NCBI GenBank assembly: GCA_045643885.1
Contig: JAZRFY010000030.1
Location: 62,001 to 126,000 of the forward strand
DNA: 64,000 nt
Direction of reading: 5' to 3'
DNA from: RGIG4608 sp045643885
GTDB lineage: Bacteria; Bacillota; Clostridia; Oscillospirales; CAG-272
The notes under the pieces are model-generated. The model did not search any database. It was not told where the DNA came from and was given only the letters and a program-made list of their open reading frames with translations. Positions 52,778 to 61,679 of the stretch are shown one piece after another (the stretch's first letter is position 1; each line of letters begins with the position of its first letter). The translations under genes were made by a program, and so were the position numbers.

Positions 52778-54144
52778 AATGTTACACCATCCTTAAAAAT
52801 TGAAATTTCGCGATAGGAGTGCAATTCGTTCTTAGTCTGCTCTCCTTCAGCTACCTTGATAATATATTCAAACAATTCGTTTGTTAAGGGATTACCCTCG
52901 AGTGTGGGAGAAGCGTCAAAGTCAATCCAGTTTGACTTGCGCTCGGCAAGAGAGTGATTAGTTGCAATCTTTACTGTGGGAACAGGACCACCAACGGGTG
53001 TGCCTCGTCCTGTTGTGAAGAGTATGATATGAACTCCTGCAGCAGTAAGATTTGTGATAGCAACTATATCGTTTCCGGGACCGTTAAGAAGACTCAATCC
53101 GTTCTTGCTTATTACGTCACCGTAGTCAAGAACGTCAACTACCTTTGAAAGGCCACCCTTTTGGATACAACCCAAGGATTTCTCCTCGAGAGTACTGATA
53201 CCACCCTTTTTATTTCCGGGTGACGGATTTTCATAGATAACCTGATTATGTCTTGTATAGTAATCTTTAAAATCGTTGATAAGCTTAACGGATTTGTTGA
53301 ATATCTCCTCGTTCTCGGCTCTTGCCATAAGAAGATGCTCAGCTCCGAACATTTCGGGAACCTCGGTAAGAACGCAGCTACCACCACTTGCAATAACCTT
53401 ATCGGAAAGTCTACCTACAAGGGGATTTGCCGTAATGCCACTATAGCCGTCACTGCCACCACACTTAAGACCTATCTTAAGCTTGGATACGGGAACGGGC
53501 TGTCTTTCAAAGCTATCTGCATATGTCTGAAGCTCGCGAACAAGCTTAATTCCCTCTGCAACGTCATCGTTATAATCCTGAGCGTTAAGGAATTTAACTC
53601 GTTTTTCATTAACAGGTCCTAAAACCTTTTTGAAAACGTCGATATTATTGTTTTCGCAACCAAGTCCCAAAACGAGAACACCACCTGCATTAGGATGATT
53701 TACAAGACCGCGAAGAACAAGCTGTGTGGTTGTCTGGTCGTCACCAAGCTGGGAGCAGCCGAAGGGATGGGGAAAATGAAGTGCTCCCGTTTCCTTGGCA
53801 ATCTGCTCTGCCACCTTGTTTACGCAACCAACGGTAACGACGATCCAAACGTCATTTCTGATACCAACGTCACCGTTTTCTCTTACGTAACCCATAAACG
53901 TACGGCTCTTGTCCTCTTCCTCAATGTCGTAGAAGTGGGGATCGTACTTATACTCAAGATTACCTGAAAGGTTTGTCTTGATATTGTGATTATGTACATG
54001 CTCACCCTTTTTGATATCTACAATGGCATGTCCGATGGGATTTCCGTATTTTATGATATTTTCACCGGCCTTAATATCACAAAGCGCATATTTGTGACCA
54101 TCCTCAAGGTTGATGTCAACGTTATCCAATTTGTTAATTAACAT
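52774..54144 (-). CDS. uxaA: Altronate dehydratase, single-chain form
   Basis: 456 residues. N-terminal SAF-like domain (about 1-95, IGHAIVDIKKGEHVHNHN) fused to the dehydratase C-terminal domain (SIG-like GIRND..VTVGCVNKVA; CGGSDGYSGITANP; FTTGRGTPVGGPVPT). Iron-dependent removal of water from D-altronate to give 2-keto-3-deoxygluconate, the third step of galacturonate catabolism. Starts 7 bases inside the end of uxaB and overlaps uxaC by 4 bases. Confidence 0.95.
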   Translation of the reverse strand: MLINKLDNVDINLEDGHKYALCDIKAGENIIKYGNPIGHAIVDIKKGEHVHNHNIKTNLSGNLEYKYDPHFYDIEEEDKSRTFMGYVRENGDVGIRNDVWIVVTVGCVNKVAEQIAKETGALHFPHPFGCSQLGDDQTTTQLVLRGLVNHPNAGGVLVLGLGCENNNIDVFKKVLGPVNEKRVKFLNAQDYNDDVAEGIKLVRELQTYADSFERQPVPVSKLKIGLKCGGSDGYSGITANPLVGRLSDKVIASGGSCVLTEVPEMFGAEHLLMARAENEEIFNKSVKLINDFKDYYTRHNQVIYENPSPGNKKGGISTLEEKSLGCIQKGGLSKVVDVLDYGDVISKNGLSLLNGPGNDIVAITNLTAAGVHIILFTTGRGTPVGGPVPTVKIATNHSLAERKSNWIDFDASPTLEGNPLTNELFEYIIKVAEGEQTKNELHSYREISIFKDGVTL

Positions 54145-55418
54145 TTTTCAATCTCCTCTGTGAGATAGGAAAGATCCTGTCCCCAAAAATCAACATTTGC
54201 AAGAATCTCGCGAGTATTGTGATTCTTCATAAATTCAATAACCTCGGGAGCATCCTGAGGCATATCTGTTTTATAGAACTCAATAAGCTTTGCAAAAGCA
54301 AAGAGGAGAGTCTTGGGCATCTTGTTATATCTCTTGATATACTCAAGAATTGAAGGAAGAACTCTTACCTTGAACTTGCTTACAGAGTTCAAAGAAATTG
54401 CAGAAAGATAATGCTTGATATAGGGATTGCCAAATCTTTCTACAACACTGTTTGCATAAGCAAGAAGCTCGTCAGCCGGAAGATCAAGTGTGGGGCAAAT
54501 TTCATCAAATACACATTTGCGAAGATGAGCACACATTCTTTCGTCATCAATGCAGCTCTTAACTGTATCAAAGCCCTCAAGCATTGCATAAGGAACAAGG
54601 CTTGTGTGTGCGCCGTTAAGGATTCTTACCTTTCTTGTACGGTACATCTCGAGCTTGTCCTTTGTAACGATAACGTTAAGTCCTGCAGAGGAGAAAGGAA
54701 GCTCTGCTTCAAGATCGTGCTCAGTTTCGATAACCCAAAGGTGGAAGAATTCACTTGTGTTGAGCATATTGTCCTCATAGCCAAGGCCAAGATCCTCACC
54801 TCGGGGATAACCTGTGTTGATTCTGTCAACGAGAGTATTTGTGAATATATTTTCATTTTCTACCCAGTTTTTGAATTCATTACCAAGCTCCCAAAGATCT
54901 GCATACTGAAGAATGCATTTCTTAAGGTTGTCACCGTTTCTATCAATAAGCTCGCAAGGAAGGAAAACAAATCCTGCAAGACCAAGATCAAATCTCTTCT
55001 TGAGAAGGAGTGTTACCTTTGCAGGGAATGTCTTAGGAGGAGCGTCAGTAATCTTATCCTCTGATGAGAACACAATACCGGACTCAGTTGTGTTGGAAAC
55101 AACAAAACGGAAATCAGGATTTTCAGCCAATGCCATATAAGATGCAAAATTATCATAGGGCTTTACACAACGGGAAATAACGTCAACAACTGTTGTATCC
55201 ACGCCCTCAACTCCACGAATCACGTGCGTGTAAACGCAATTCTGTGCAGAAAGAAGATCGCACATGCCCTGTTCGATGGGCTGAACAACCACAACGTTAC
55301 CGTTAAAATCAGAGCTGTCATTCACCTTTTGAAGCATCCAGTCAACAAATCCACGAAGGAATCCTCCCTCACCAAACTGTATGACTCTTTCAGGTCTTGT
55401 TACCTGTTTGAATTCCAT
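54138..55418 (-). CDS. uxaB: Tagaturonate reductase (altronate oxidoreductase)
   Basis: 426 residues of the mannitol-dehydrogenase superfamily. N-terminal NAD motif FGEGGFLRGFVDWM, the central catalytic NGAHTSLVPYA region and a helical C-terminal domain. Reduces D-tagaturonate to D-altronate with NADH. E. coli UxaB is longer (about 480), but this shorter length is common in Firmicutes. AGGAGG 6 bases before ATG. First gene of the uxaBAC operon, divergent from an AraC-type regulator. Confidence 0.93.
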   Translation of the reverse strand: MEFKQVTRPERVIQFGEGGFLRGFVDWMLQKVNDSSDFNGNVVVVQPIEQGMCDLLSAQNCVYTHVIRGVEGVDTTVVDVISRCVKPYDNFASYMALAENPDFRFVVSNTTESGIVFSSEDKITDAPPKTFPAKVTLLLKKRFDLGLAGFVFLPCELIDRNGDNLKKCILQYADLWELGNEFKNWVENENIFTNTLVDRINTGYPRGEDLGLGYEDNMLNTSEFFHLWVIETEHDLEAELPFSSAGLNVIVTKDKLEMYRTRKVRILNGAHTSLVPYAMLEGFDTVKSCIDDERMCAHLRKCVFDEICPTLDLPADELLAYANSVVERFGNPYIKHYLSAISLNSVSKFKVRVLPSILEYIKRYNKMPKTLLFAFAKLIEFYKTDMPQDAPEVIEFMKNHNTREILANVDFWGQDLSYLTEEIEKC

Positions 55419-55443
55419 AATACATCCTCCTGTCGTATTAAAG

Positions 55444-55498
55444 TTTTGACAAAAAAGTCAAAAAAATTTCATCGAATTTTATAAGGGTATATATACCC
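55444..55498. promoter_or_regulatory. Two perfect inverted repeats in the uxaB leader region
   Basis: TTTTGAC-AAAAAA-GTCAAAA (55444-55463) and the palindrome GGGTATATATACCC (55485-55498), within 80 bases upstream of uxaB. Both are good operator shapes; one TCAAAAAAAT word also lies here (55458-55467). The uxaB promoter itself is not clear to me. Confidence 0.55.
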
Positions 55499-55563
55499 AT
55501 ATATATTTTATACTTATATAAGAGTGACCGCCTTAAAAAATTTGCATTTTTTGTAAAAGTATC

Positions 55564-55592
55564 TTGATTTATTTGATATTATATGGTAAAAT
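55564..55592 (+). promoter_or_regulatory. Promoter of the AraC-type regulator gene
   Basis: TTGATT (55564-55569), 17-bp spacer, TAAAAT (55587-55592) with extended TGG. The whole element is similar to the promoter of the PL9 gene at 57597-57625. Confidence 0.7.
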
Positions 55593-55620
55593 ATCTTAAA
55601 TAATCAGATCAGGAGGCACC

Positions 55621-56451
55621 ATGAGCGCTAGTATCATTATGAGTAACAGTGATTTTTACTTTCACAGAACGGAAAATAAAACCTGTTCCAACTCCACTCA
55701 ACATCATCATTCCGGCTTTGAGATTTATTATATGAAGGAGGGCAAGTGCCACTACTTTATCAATGACGTGTCCTTTGACATCGTTTCCGGTGACGTTATC
55801 CTCATCCCCGAGGGAACTCTCCACGGCACAAGCTATGGTTCAAAGCCTTGCACAAGAATTCTTATAAATTTCCAAAGCAAAATTATCTCCCCTAACATCC
55901 TCACGGCTCTCAAGGACGTTGGATATTTATACAGAAATTCTGAAACTATTCGAACAATCGACAGTATTTTTACAAGCATCGAAAGTGAATATAATAACGG
56001 TGACACAATTGCTCAGGTGGCACTCAGAAACTATGCCGAATCACTTTTGATCCTTATGATCAGAAACCAACACGAAAAGATAAAGCAGGACAGAAACAGT
56101 ATCGTTGATGCCGCTATCAAGTATATCCAAAGCAACTATATGTCAACAATTCGTCTGGCTGACGTTGCAAAGATGCTTTCCGTCAGCGAAGAGCATCTTT
56201 CAAGAACCTTTAAAAAGGAAATAACGTTTGGATTCAGTGAATACGTTACTCTTATAAGACTTCAAAAGGCAGAGCATATGCTCAAAAACGAGCCGAGCCG
56301 TGCCATCACAGAGGTTGCATATGCTTGTGGCTTCAACGACAGTAACTACTTCTCATATAAGTTCAAAAAAGCTTATGGCATAACCCCATCCGAGGTAAGA
56401 GATAACCCCAAAAACGAGGTTTCTCAGCCCCCATATCACATTAACCAATAA
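55621..56451 (+). CDS. AraC-family transcriptional regulator
   Basis: 276 residues: N-terminal cupin-like sensing domain (about 25-95, HHHSGFEIYYMKEGKCHYF) and a C-terminal double helix-turn-helix (about 165-265, with IRLADVAKMLSVSEEHLSRTF and ACGFNDSNYFSYKFKKAYG). Expected to activate transcription on a sugar signal. Its place between uxaBAC and the PL9 gene suggests it controls galacturonate/pectin genes. Ribosome binding site AGGAGG. It is followed 10 bases later by the AEC transporter. Confidence 0.92.
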   Translation: MSASIIMSNSDFYFHRTENKTCSNSTQHHHSGFEIYYMKEGKCHYFINDVSFDIVSGDVILIPEGTLHGTSYGSKPCTRILINFQSKIISPNILTALKDVGYLYRNSETIRTIDSIFTSIESEYNNGDTIAQVALRNYAESLLILMIRNQHEKIKQDRNSIVDAAIKYIQSNYMSTIRLADVAKMLSVSEEHLSRTFKKEITFGFSEYVTLIRLQKAEHMLKNEPSRAITEVAYACGFNDSNYFSYKFKKAYGITPSEVRDNPKNEVSQPPYHINQ

Positions 56452-56461
56452 AGGATAATTT

Positions 56462-57442
56462 ATGAAGGATCTTATATTTGCCATTAATGCAGTTTTGCCC
56501 ATAATTCTTATGATAGCAGTGGGCTATTTCTTAAAGAAAATAAAGCTGCTTGATGAAAATAATGCAATAAAAATGAATACTCTTGTATTCAGAGTATTCC
56601 TCCCGATAATGCTGTTTCTGAACGTTTATAAAATCGAAAGCCTTGCAAAAATTGATTTTACATTCGTTTTTTATGCAATCGGAATCACTGTTCTTGCCTT
56701 TCTTATAGGCGTTCCCGTTATGCATGTTTTGTTCAAGGATAACCGTCAAAGAAGTGTTATGCTTCAAGGTATATTCAGAGCAAATTATGCACTTGTGGGC
56801 ATCCCTCTTGCAGAGTCACTTTTCGGTGTTGAGGGTAGTATTATGGCTTCCCTTCTCTCTGCATTTATTGTTCCTGTTTTCAACATTTTGGCTGTAATTT
56901 GCCTTACAATTTATTCTGCCGGCGATAAGAAGCCAAGCATTTTGGGCGTTCTCAAGGGCATTGCGAAAAACCCTCTTATCCAAGGTATCTTTTGTGGACT
57001 TGTTGCGCTTGGAATCCGTGCCATTTTCGTAGAGATTGGCATCGATTTCCGTCTTTCAGACGTCACTCCCTTGTATAAAACCTTGCAAAATCTTTCAAGC
57101 GTGGCAACCCCTATCGCACTCCTTGTTTTAGGTGCAAGATTTGAGATTTCTTCTATCCCGCATTTGAAAAAACACATCATAATCGGAACATTAACACGAT
57201 GCGTGATAGTGCCCACGCTCGGTATATCAATTGCAATTTTGCTTGGAATCTTCAACGGTGCTCAGTTTGCAACCTTCGTTGCTTGCTTCTGCACTCCCGT
57301 TGCCGTATCAAGCGTACCCATGTCGCAGGAGATGGGCGCTGATGCAGAGCTTATGGGACAGCTCGTTGTTTGGACAACAGTTTTCTCGGCACTCAGCATT
57401 TTTATTGCTTCATTTATATTAAAAGCCATCGGAATTTTCTGA
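56462..57442 (+). CDS. AEC-family (auxin efflux carrier-like) transporter
   Basis: 326 residues, about ten TM helices with the family N-terminus (LPIILMIAVGYFLKKIKLLD) and the second-half conserved GTLTRCVIVPTLGI and VACFCTPVAVSSVPMSQEMG. AEC carriers move organic anions or small metabolites; the substrate is unknown. Probably co-transcribed with the AraC gene. It could transport a uronate or export an organic acid. Confidence 0.9.
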   Translation: MKDLIFAINAVLPIILMIAVGYFLKKIKLLDENNAIKMNTLVFRVFLPIMLFLNVYKIESLAKIDFTFVFYAIGITVLAFLIGVPVMHVLFKDNRQRSVMLQGIFRANYALVGIPLAESLFGVEGSIMASLLSAFIVPVFNILAVICLTIYSAGDKKPSILGVLKGIAKNPLIQGIFCGLVALGIRAIFVEIGIDFRLSDVTPLYKTLQNLSSVATPIALLVLGARFEISSIPHLKKHIIIGTLTRCVIVPTLGISIAILLGIFNGAQFATFVACFCTPVAVSSVPMSQEMGADAELMGQLVVWTTVFSALSIFIASFILKAIGIF

Positions 57443-57455
57443 TAAAACAACGCCA

Positions 57456-57490
57456 AAAAGGTCTTCATTTTGAGGACCTTTTATTTTTTT
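57456..57490 (+). terminator. Intrinsic terminator after the AEC gene
   Basis: 8-bp stem AAAAGGTC / GACCTTTT followed by a T-rich run. Confidence 0.8.
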
Positions 57491-57596
57491 GTAAATAAGC
57501 ATTGTGCAATATATCAAAAAAATAGTCTATGTTTTTGTAAAAATGTGAGAAAATGCGTTTTCAGGGCATGTTTTTATGAAAAAAACACCAAAATCA

Positions 57597-57625
57597 TTGA
57601 TTTTTTGATTGTTTTATGGTAAAAT
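57597..57625 (+). promoter_or_regulatory. Promoter of the PL9 gene
   Basis: TTGATT (57597-57602), 17-bp spacer, TAAAAT (57620-57625) with extended TGG; leader about 60 bases. A TCAAAAAAAT word lies 74 bases upstream of the -35 (57514-57523). Confidence 0.75.
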
Positions 57626-57689
57626 ATACACAATGGAATAATATGTCTTTAATATTTCAAAAACAAATAAAAATCATGGAGGAATACCT

Positions 57690-60600
57690 ATGAAAACTAA
57701 GCTTCACACAAAGCTTCTCTCCTTGCTTCTTGTGGTATTTATGCTTCTTCCAACAATGTCAGCAGTAGTTCCCGTTTTTGCTGAGGAAATGATGACTTAT
57801 ACGTTGGATGCAGGCTCTTTGCCCGACGTAACAAGCGGATCAAAGCAAGAAGGAGACAATGATACTTGTGGTACAGACAATTTCTTTACCCTTTATTACA
57901 AGGCTGCCACAAAAATCGAATCCAACGTAAAAACTTTCCTTGGATTTACTTCCGAAAAACGTATAGACTTCCAAGGTGCAATCGATCTTGCAACTCCTGC
58001 AGGATGCATATCCTTCCTTACTCAAGGAGCCGCAGAGGTTAAAATTTTCTGGGTAAGTGGCGGTGACGGCAGACAGCTTGCTATCTATGATGAAAGCGGA
58101 GCTTTGGTTGCCGAAACAGCTGAAACATCCATTAAAAACGAGCTTTACGTATCAACTCTTTCTCTTCCCTCTGAAGGAACGTATTATCTTGGTGGCTCAA
58201 CAGGCAGCTGCTATTTGTACAGAGTTGACGTTACAACAAAGAAGCTTGACAAGGGCCCCAGAGACAGCTGGGACAACGTAAAGGATCCTACATTTGCTTC
58301 TATCACAGCAAATGCAGACGGTACAGTTTCTATTGAAGCAAACGCATTGGTTGATCACCACGGTGCCGACTATCTCACAGTTAACATGTACCAGGATGGA
58401 AAGATCATCTCTACAGTTAAGTCAACGTCCATTAAGTCCGTTCACAACCTTGTATTCACACCCGTTGAATCAGGTGTTTACCATTTCGAAGCTATCCTGA
58501 CTCGTGAGGGTGAGGTAGACAAGAAATCCAACTTGTACGAGCTTAATTATTCTCTTCCCATTGCTACTCCATTCATTACATTGGCTTCTAACCTCGGTAA
58601 CGGTTCTGTAAACGTTATTTGGAACCCCTCAAGAGAGGCTGAAAGCTATAACGTTTATGTAAACGACGTATTGTATCAGAACACATCTGAACGCAGCATC
58701 ACGTTGACAGGTCTTTCCGTTGGAAAAATGGCTAAGATTGACATTGAAGCTGTTCGCGGTGAAGACGTTTCCTCTAAGGGTTCTATAAGCATCACTGTTG
58801 GAAACGAAAAGCGTGACTGGGATTTCACAGTTTACGGTCCTTCTACTAACAGAAGTGACAACGTTTTCACAGAAAACAAGGATGGCACAGTTACAATCAA
58901 GTCCATCAATGGTAAGGGTAAGCTTCAGCCTACAGGAGCTGACGGTCTTGCTTACTACTACACAGCAGTTCCCGCAGATCAGAACTTTACATTCCGTGCA
59001 ACCGTAACAGTTAACTACTGGACATATTCAAACGGTCAGGACGGTTTCGGTCTTATGGTTATGGACCACGTTCCTTCAACCGATTATACAACAGCAAACT
59101 TCTGGTCCAATCTTTATATGGCGGTTGCCACAAAGATTGAATACCGTTATGAAGACCTTGAAGAAGGCGACTATAACATCTACACAACAGAATCCGTGCT
59201 TGGTGACAAGTACAGCATGAAGCTTGGTATCGGTAGCATCTCAAAGATTGGTATCGACCAGTCCATCATCGACCGCACAACTCTTGGTGAGCAGGGCCTC
59301 ATCGTTGGACAGACAGGTTATCTTCAGTCACTCGTTCAGACTCTCGAATGCAGAGCGGGCTTGCTTGGTAAGAAGGCCGGTACTTATAACATTATCGGCA
59401 ATTTCCAGAACGCCGAAGCTCCCGAGGGAACATTGGATGAAAGATATCTCATCACTGAGATGACTCTTGAAATCCAGAAGAATAACACAGGTTACTTCAT
59501 TACATATTACGATAAGAACGGTGAAGTTGTAAGAACAATCAAGAATTACGAGCCCGATGCTCTTGAGCAGTTCGACTCTGATTTCGTATACGTTGGTATG
59601 TTCGCTTCCCGTAACGCAAGCGTTACATTCAGCGACATCTCTCTTACAACTATTGCAGAAGAAGATGATAAGCCCGCTGAACCCAGACCTATCGAAAAGA
59701 TAATCCCTTCAGTTACAATTACATCTGCTACTTCTACAACATCTACTGAGTACAATCTCATCGCAGATTTCAACGTTGCAGGTACTGTTGACGTTTATAT
59801 GAACAACACTCTCCTTCTTGAAGGAATCGAGGTTGAAGCATATCAGCGTCTTTCTGAAATCCTTGATTTCAGCGATACTGCAAGATACGATATTGCAAAC
59901 TCTCTCAGAGTTGTATTCACTCCCGATGCAGATCAAGAGCTTCCTCCCTACACTGCTCTTTCAACAACAGCTCCCGTTTGGGTCAATATGGATATCTCAC
60001 TTTACAAGGGCAACAGCCACGTAAAGAACATCTACGTAGCTCCCAACGGCATGTACTATGGAAACGGTACAAAAGAACATCCCTATGATTTGCTTACAGC
60101 AATCAAGTGCGTAATCCCCGGTCAGACAATCATCCTTATGGAAGGTACCTACTATTTCGAAACCGGCATCAGAATCGAGCGCGGTATCAACGGTACTGAA
60201 GAAAATCCCATCAGATTGATTGCAGATCCTGAAGCAAAGACAAGACCTGTTATTGACTTCAAGGGTATGGGTACAGGTATCACACTCGGTGGTAACTGGT
60301 GGTATTTGTACGGATTTGACGTTACAAATTCCTATGACGGCAACAAGGGTATTCAGGTATCCGGTAACAACAACGTTTTAGACCAGATCAACACTTATTA
60401 CAACGGTAACACAGGTATTCAGATCAGCCGCTACCACGTAGCTGACCTTACAATCGACCAGTGGCCCGCTAACAACCTTATCCTTAACTGCTCCTCTTGG
60501 GGCAATGCAGACTCAGGCTTTGAGGATGCAGACGGCTTTGCTGCAAAGCTTACAATCGGTGAAGGCAACGTATTCGATGGATGCGTAGCTCACCACAATG

Positions 60601-61559
60601 CAGACGACGGTTGGGACCTCTTCGCAAAGATTGCGACAGGCGAAATCGGCGCGGTAGTTATCAAGAACTGCGTAGCATATGGTAACGGCTTCCTTGAGGA
60701 TGGCACAGTTGCAGGTAACGGTAACGGCTTTAAGATGGGTGGTGACTCCCTTCCCGGTCAGCATCAGCTCATCAACTCCATCGCATTCTGCAATAGAGCT
60801 AAGGGTATCGACTCTAACTCTTGTCCCGATATCATCGTTAAGGATTGTATCAGCTATAACAACGGTTCTCACAACGTGGCATTCTATACAAACAGTGCCA
60901 ATAACACAGACTTCGTTGCAGACGGTATCATCTCCATCAAGGACAGCAACCTCTCCGGTGATGCACTTGTAAAAGAACAGTTCAAGCCTCTTGGCAACCA
61001 GGACCTTGACAAGTACGAAAAGGATTCTAACTACTACTGGAACGGTGAAGCTTCCGTTAACAGCAAGGGTGAAACACTCACAACTGATATCTTCGTAAGC
61101 CTTGAATTCAAGGGCATTACAAGAAATGAAGACGGTTCAATCAATATGCAGGGCTTCCTTGAGCTTAATGAAAAGGCTCCTGCAGCATCAGGTACAACCG
61201 GTGATTCCACAGCATCCTATGAGATCGTTCTCGTTCCTAATGAGGAGTGTACTTTCAACGAAGAATGGACAACCTCCGATATGTACGTTCACTGGCACGA
61301 ATGCGAATGCGGCAACAAGTCCGACATCACAACTCACACATTTGAGTATGTGATCGATCTTGAGCCCACAGACGACAAGCCCGGTTATAAGCACAATGAA
61401 TGTACTGAATGTGGACACAAGAGACCTTCTATTGAAATTCCCGCTCTTAATCCCACAACAAACGATCCTATGCCTAATTTCTTTACTGACTTCTTCGGTT
61501 GGTGGGCATGGCTCTTCCGCTCAATCGCTAACTTCATCGCTTCCCTTTTCGGACTTTGA
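57690..61559 (+). CDS. Secreted PL9 pectate lyase, multi-domain
   Basis: 1289 residues. Signal peptide to about 31. Order: beta-sandwich module with WVSGGDGR (~35-182); two FN3-like domains (~195-372); a beta-sandwich module (~376-655, with QDGFGLMVMD); a linker domain (~672-770); PL9 beta-helix (~776-1165). PL9 metal/catalytic residues by position: Asp948 (DADGF), Asp972 and Asp973 (ADDGWD), Asp976, Lys1015 (NGFKMGG), matching PelL Asp209, Asp233, Asp234, Asp237 and Lys273 in spacing. Then one Cys/His repeat (~1187-1250) and an aromatic amphipathic tail FGWWAWLFRSIANFIASLF. Cleaves polygalacturonate by calcium-dependent beta-elimination outside the cell, giving unsaturated ends for the GH105 enzyme of the operon. 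GGAGG before ATG. Confidence 0.92.
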   Translation: MKTKLHTKLLSLLLVVFMLLPTMSAVVPVFAEEMMTYTLDAGSLPDVTSGSKQEGDNDTCGTDNFFTLYYKAATKIESNVKTFLGFTSEKRIDFQGAIDLATPAGCISFLTQGAAEVKIFWVSGGDGRQLAIYDESGALVAETAETSIKNELYVSTLSLPSEGTYYLGGSTGSCYLYRVDVTTKKLDKGPRDSWDNVKDPTFASITANADGTVSIEANALVDHHGADYLTVNMYQDGKIISTVKSTSIKSVHNLVFTPVESGVYHFEAILTREGEVDKKSNLYELNYSLPIATPFITLASNLGNGSVNVIWNPSREAESYNVYVNDVLYQNTSERSITLTGLSVGKMAKIDIEAVRGEDVSSKGSISITVGNEKRDWDFTVYGPSTNRSDNVFTENKDGTVTIKSINGKGKLQPTGADGLAYYYTAVPADQNFTFRATVTVNYWTYSNGQDGFGLMVMDHVPSTDYTTANFWSNLYMAVATKIEYRYEDLEEGDYNIYTTESVLGDKYSMKLGIGSISKIGIDQSIIDRTTLGEQGLIVGQTGYLQSLVQTLECRAGLLGKKAGTYNIIGNFQNAEAPEGTLDERYLITEMTLEIQKNNTGYFITYYDKNGEVVRTIKNYEPDALEQFDSDFVYVGMFASRNASVTFSDISLTTIAEEDDKPAEPRPIEKIIPSVTITSATSTTSTEYNLIADFNVAGTVDVYMNNTLLLEGIEVEAYQRLSEILDFSDTARYDIANSLRVVFTPDADQELPPYTALSTTAPVWVNMDISLYKGNSHVKNIYVAPNGMYYGNGTKEHPYDLLTAIKCVIPGQTIILMEGTYYFETGIRIERGINGTEENPIRLIADPEAKTRPVIDFKGMGTGITLGGNWWYLYGFDVTNSYDGNKGIQVSGNNNVLDQINTYYNGNTGIQISRYHVADLTIDQWPANNLILNCSSWGNADSGFEDADGFAAKLTIGEGNVFDGCVAHHNADDGWDLFAKIATGEIGAVVIKNCVAYGNGFLEDGTVAGNGNGFKMGGDSLPGQHQLINSIAFCNRAKGIDSNSCPDIIVKDCISYNNGSHNVAFYTNSANNTDFVADGIISIKDSNLSGDALVKEQFKPLGNQDLDKYEKDSNYYWNGEASVNSKGETLTTDIFVSLEFKGITRNEDGSINMQGFLELNEKAPAASGTTGDSTASYEIVLVPNEECTFNEEWTTSDMYVHWHECECGNKSDITTHTFEYVIDLEPTDDKPGYKHNECTECGHKRPSIEIPALNPTTNDPMPNFFTDFFGWWAWLFRSIANFIASLFGL

Positions 61560-61597
61560 TTTAGCAACCCAACAAATTTTGTAATAATTTTGACTAA

Positions 61598-61621
61598 AGG
61601 GCTTCAGGTCAAAAGCCCTAA
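61598..61621 (+). other. Hairpin between the two surface-protein genes
   Basis: AGGGCTT / AAGCCCT with about a 10-base loop, then a second AAGCCCT copy. No T run, so read-through from the PL9 gene is possible. No clear promoter for the next gene was found in the 120-bp gap. Confidence 0.45.
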
Positions 61622-61679
61622 GCCCTAAGTCGATTTATTAAAATATTTGCCGAAAGGCGTAAAATAAGAAAGGAAAAAT

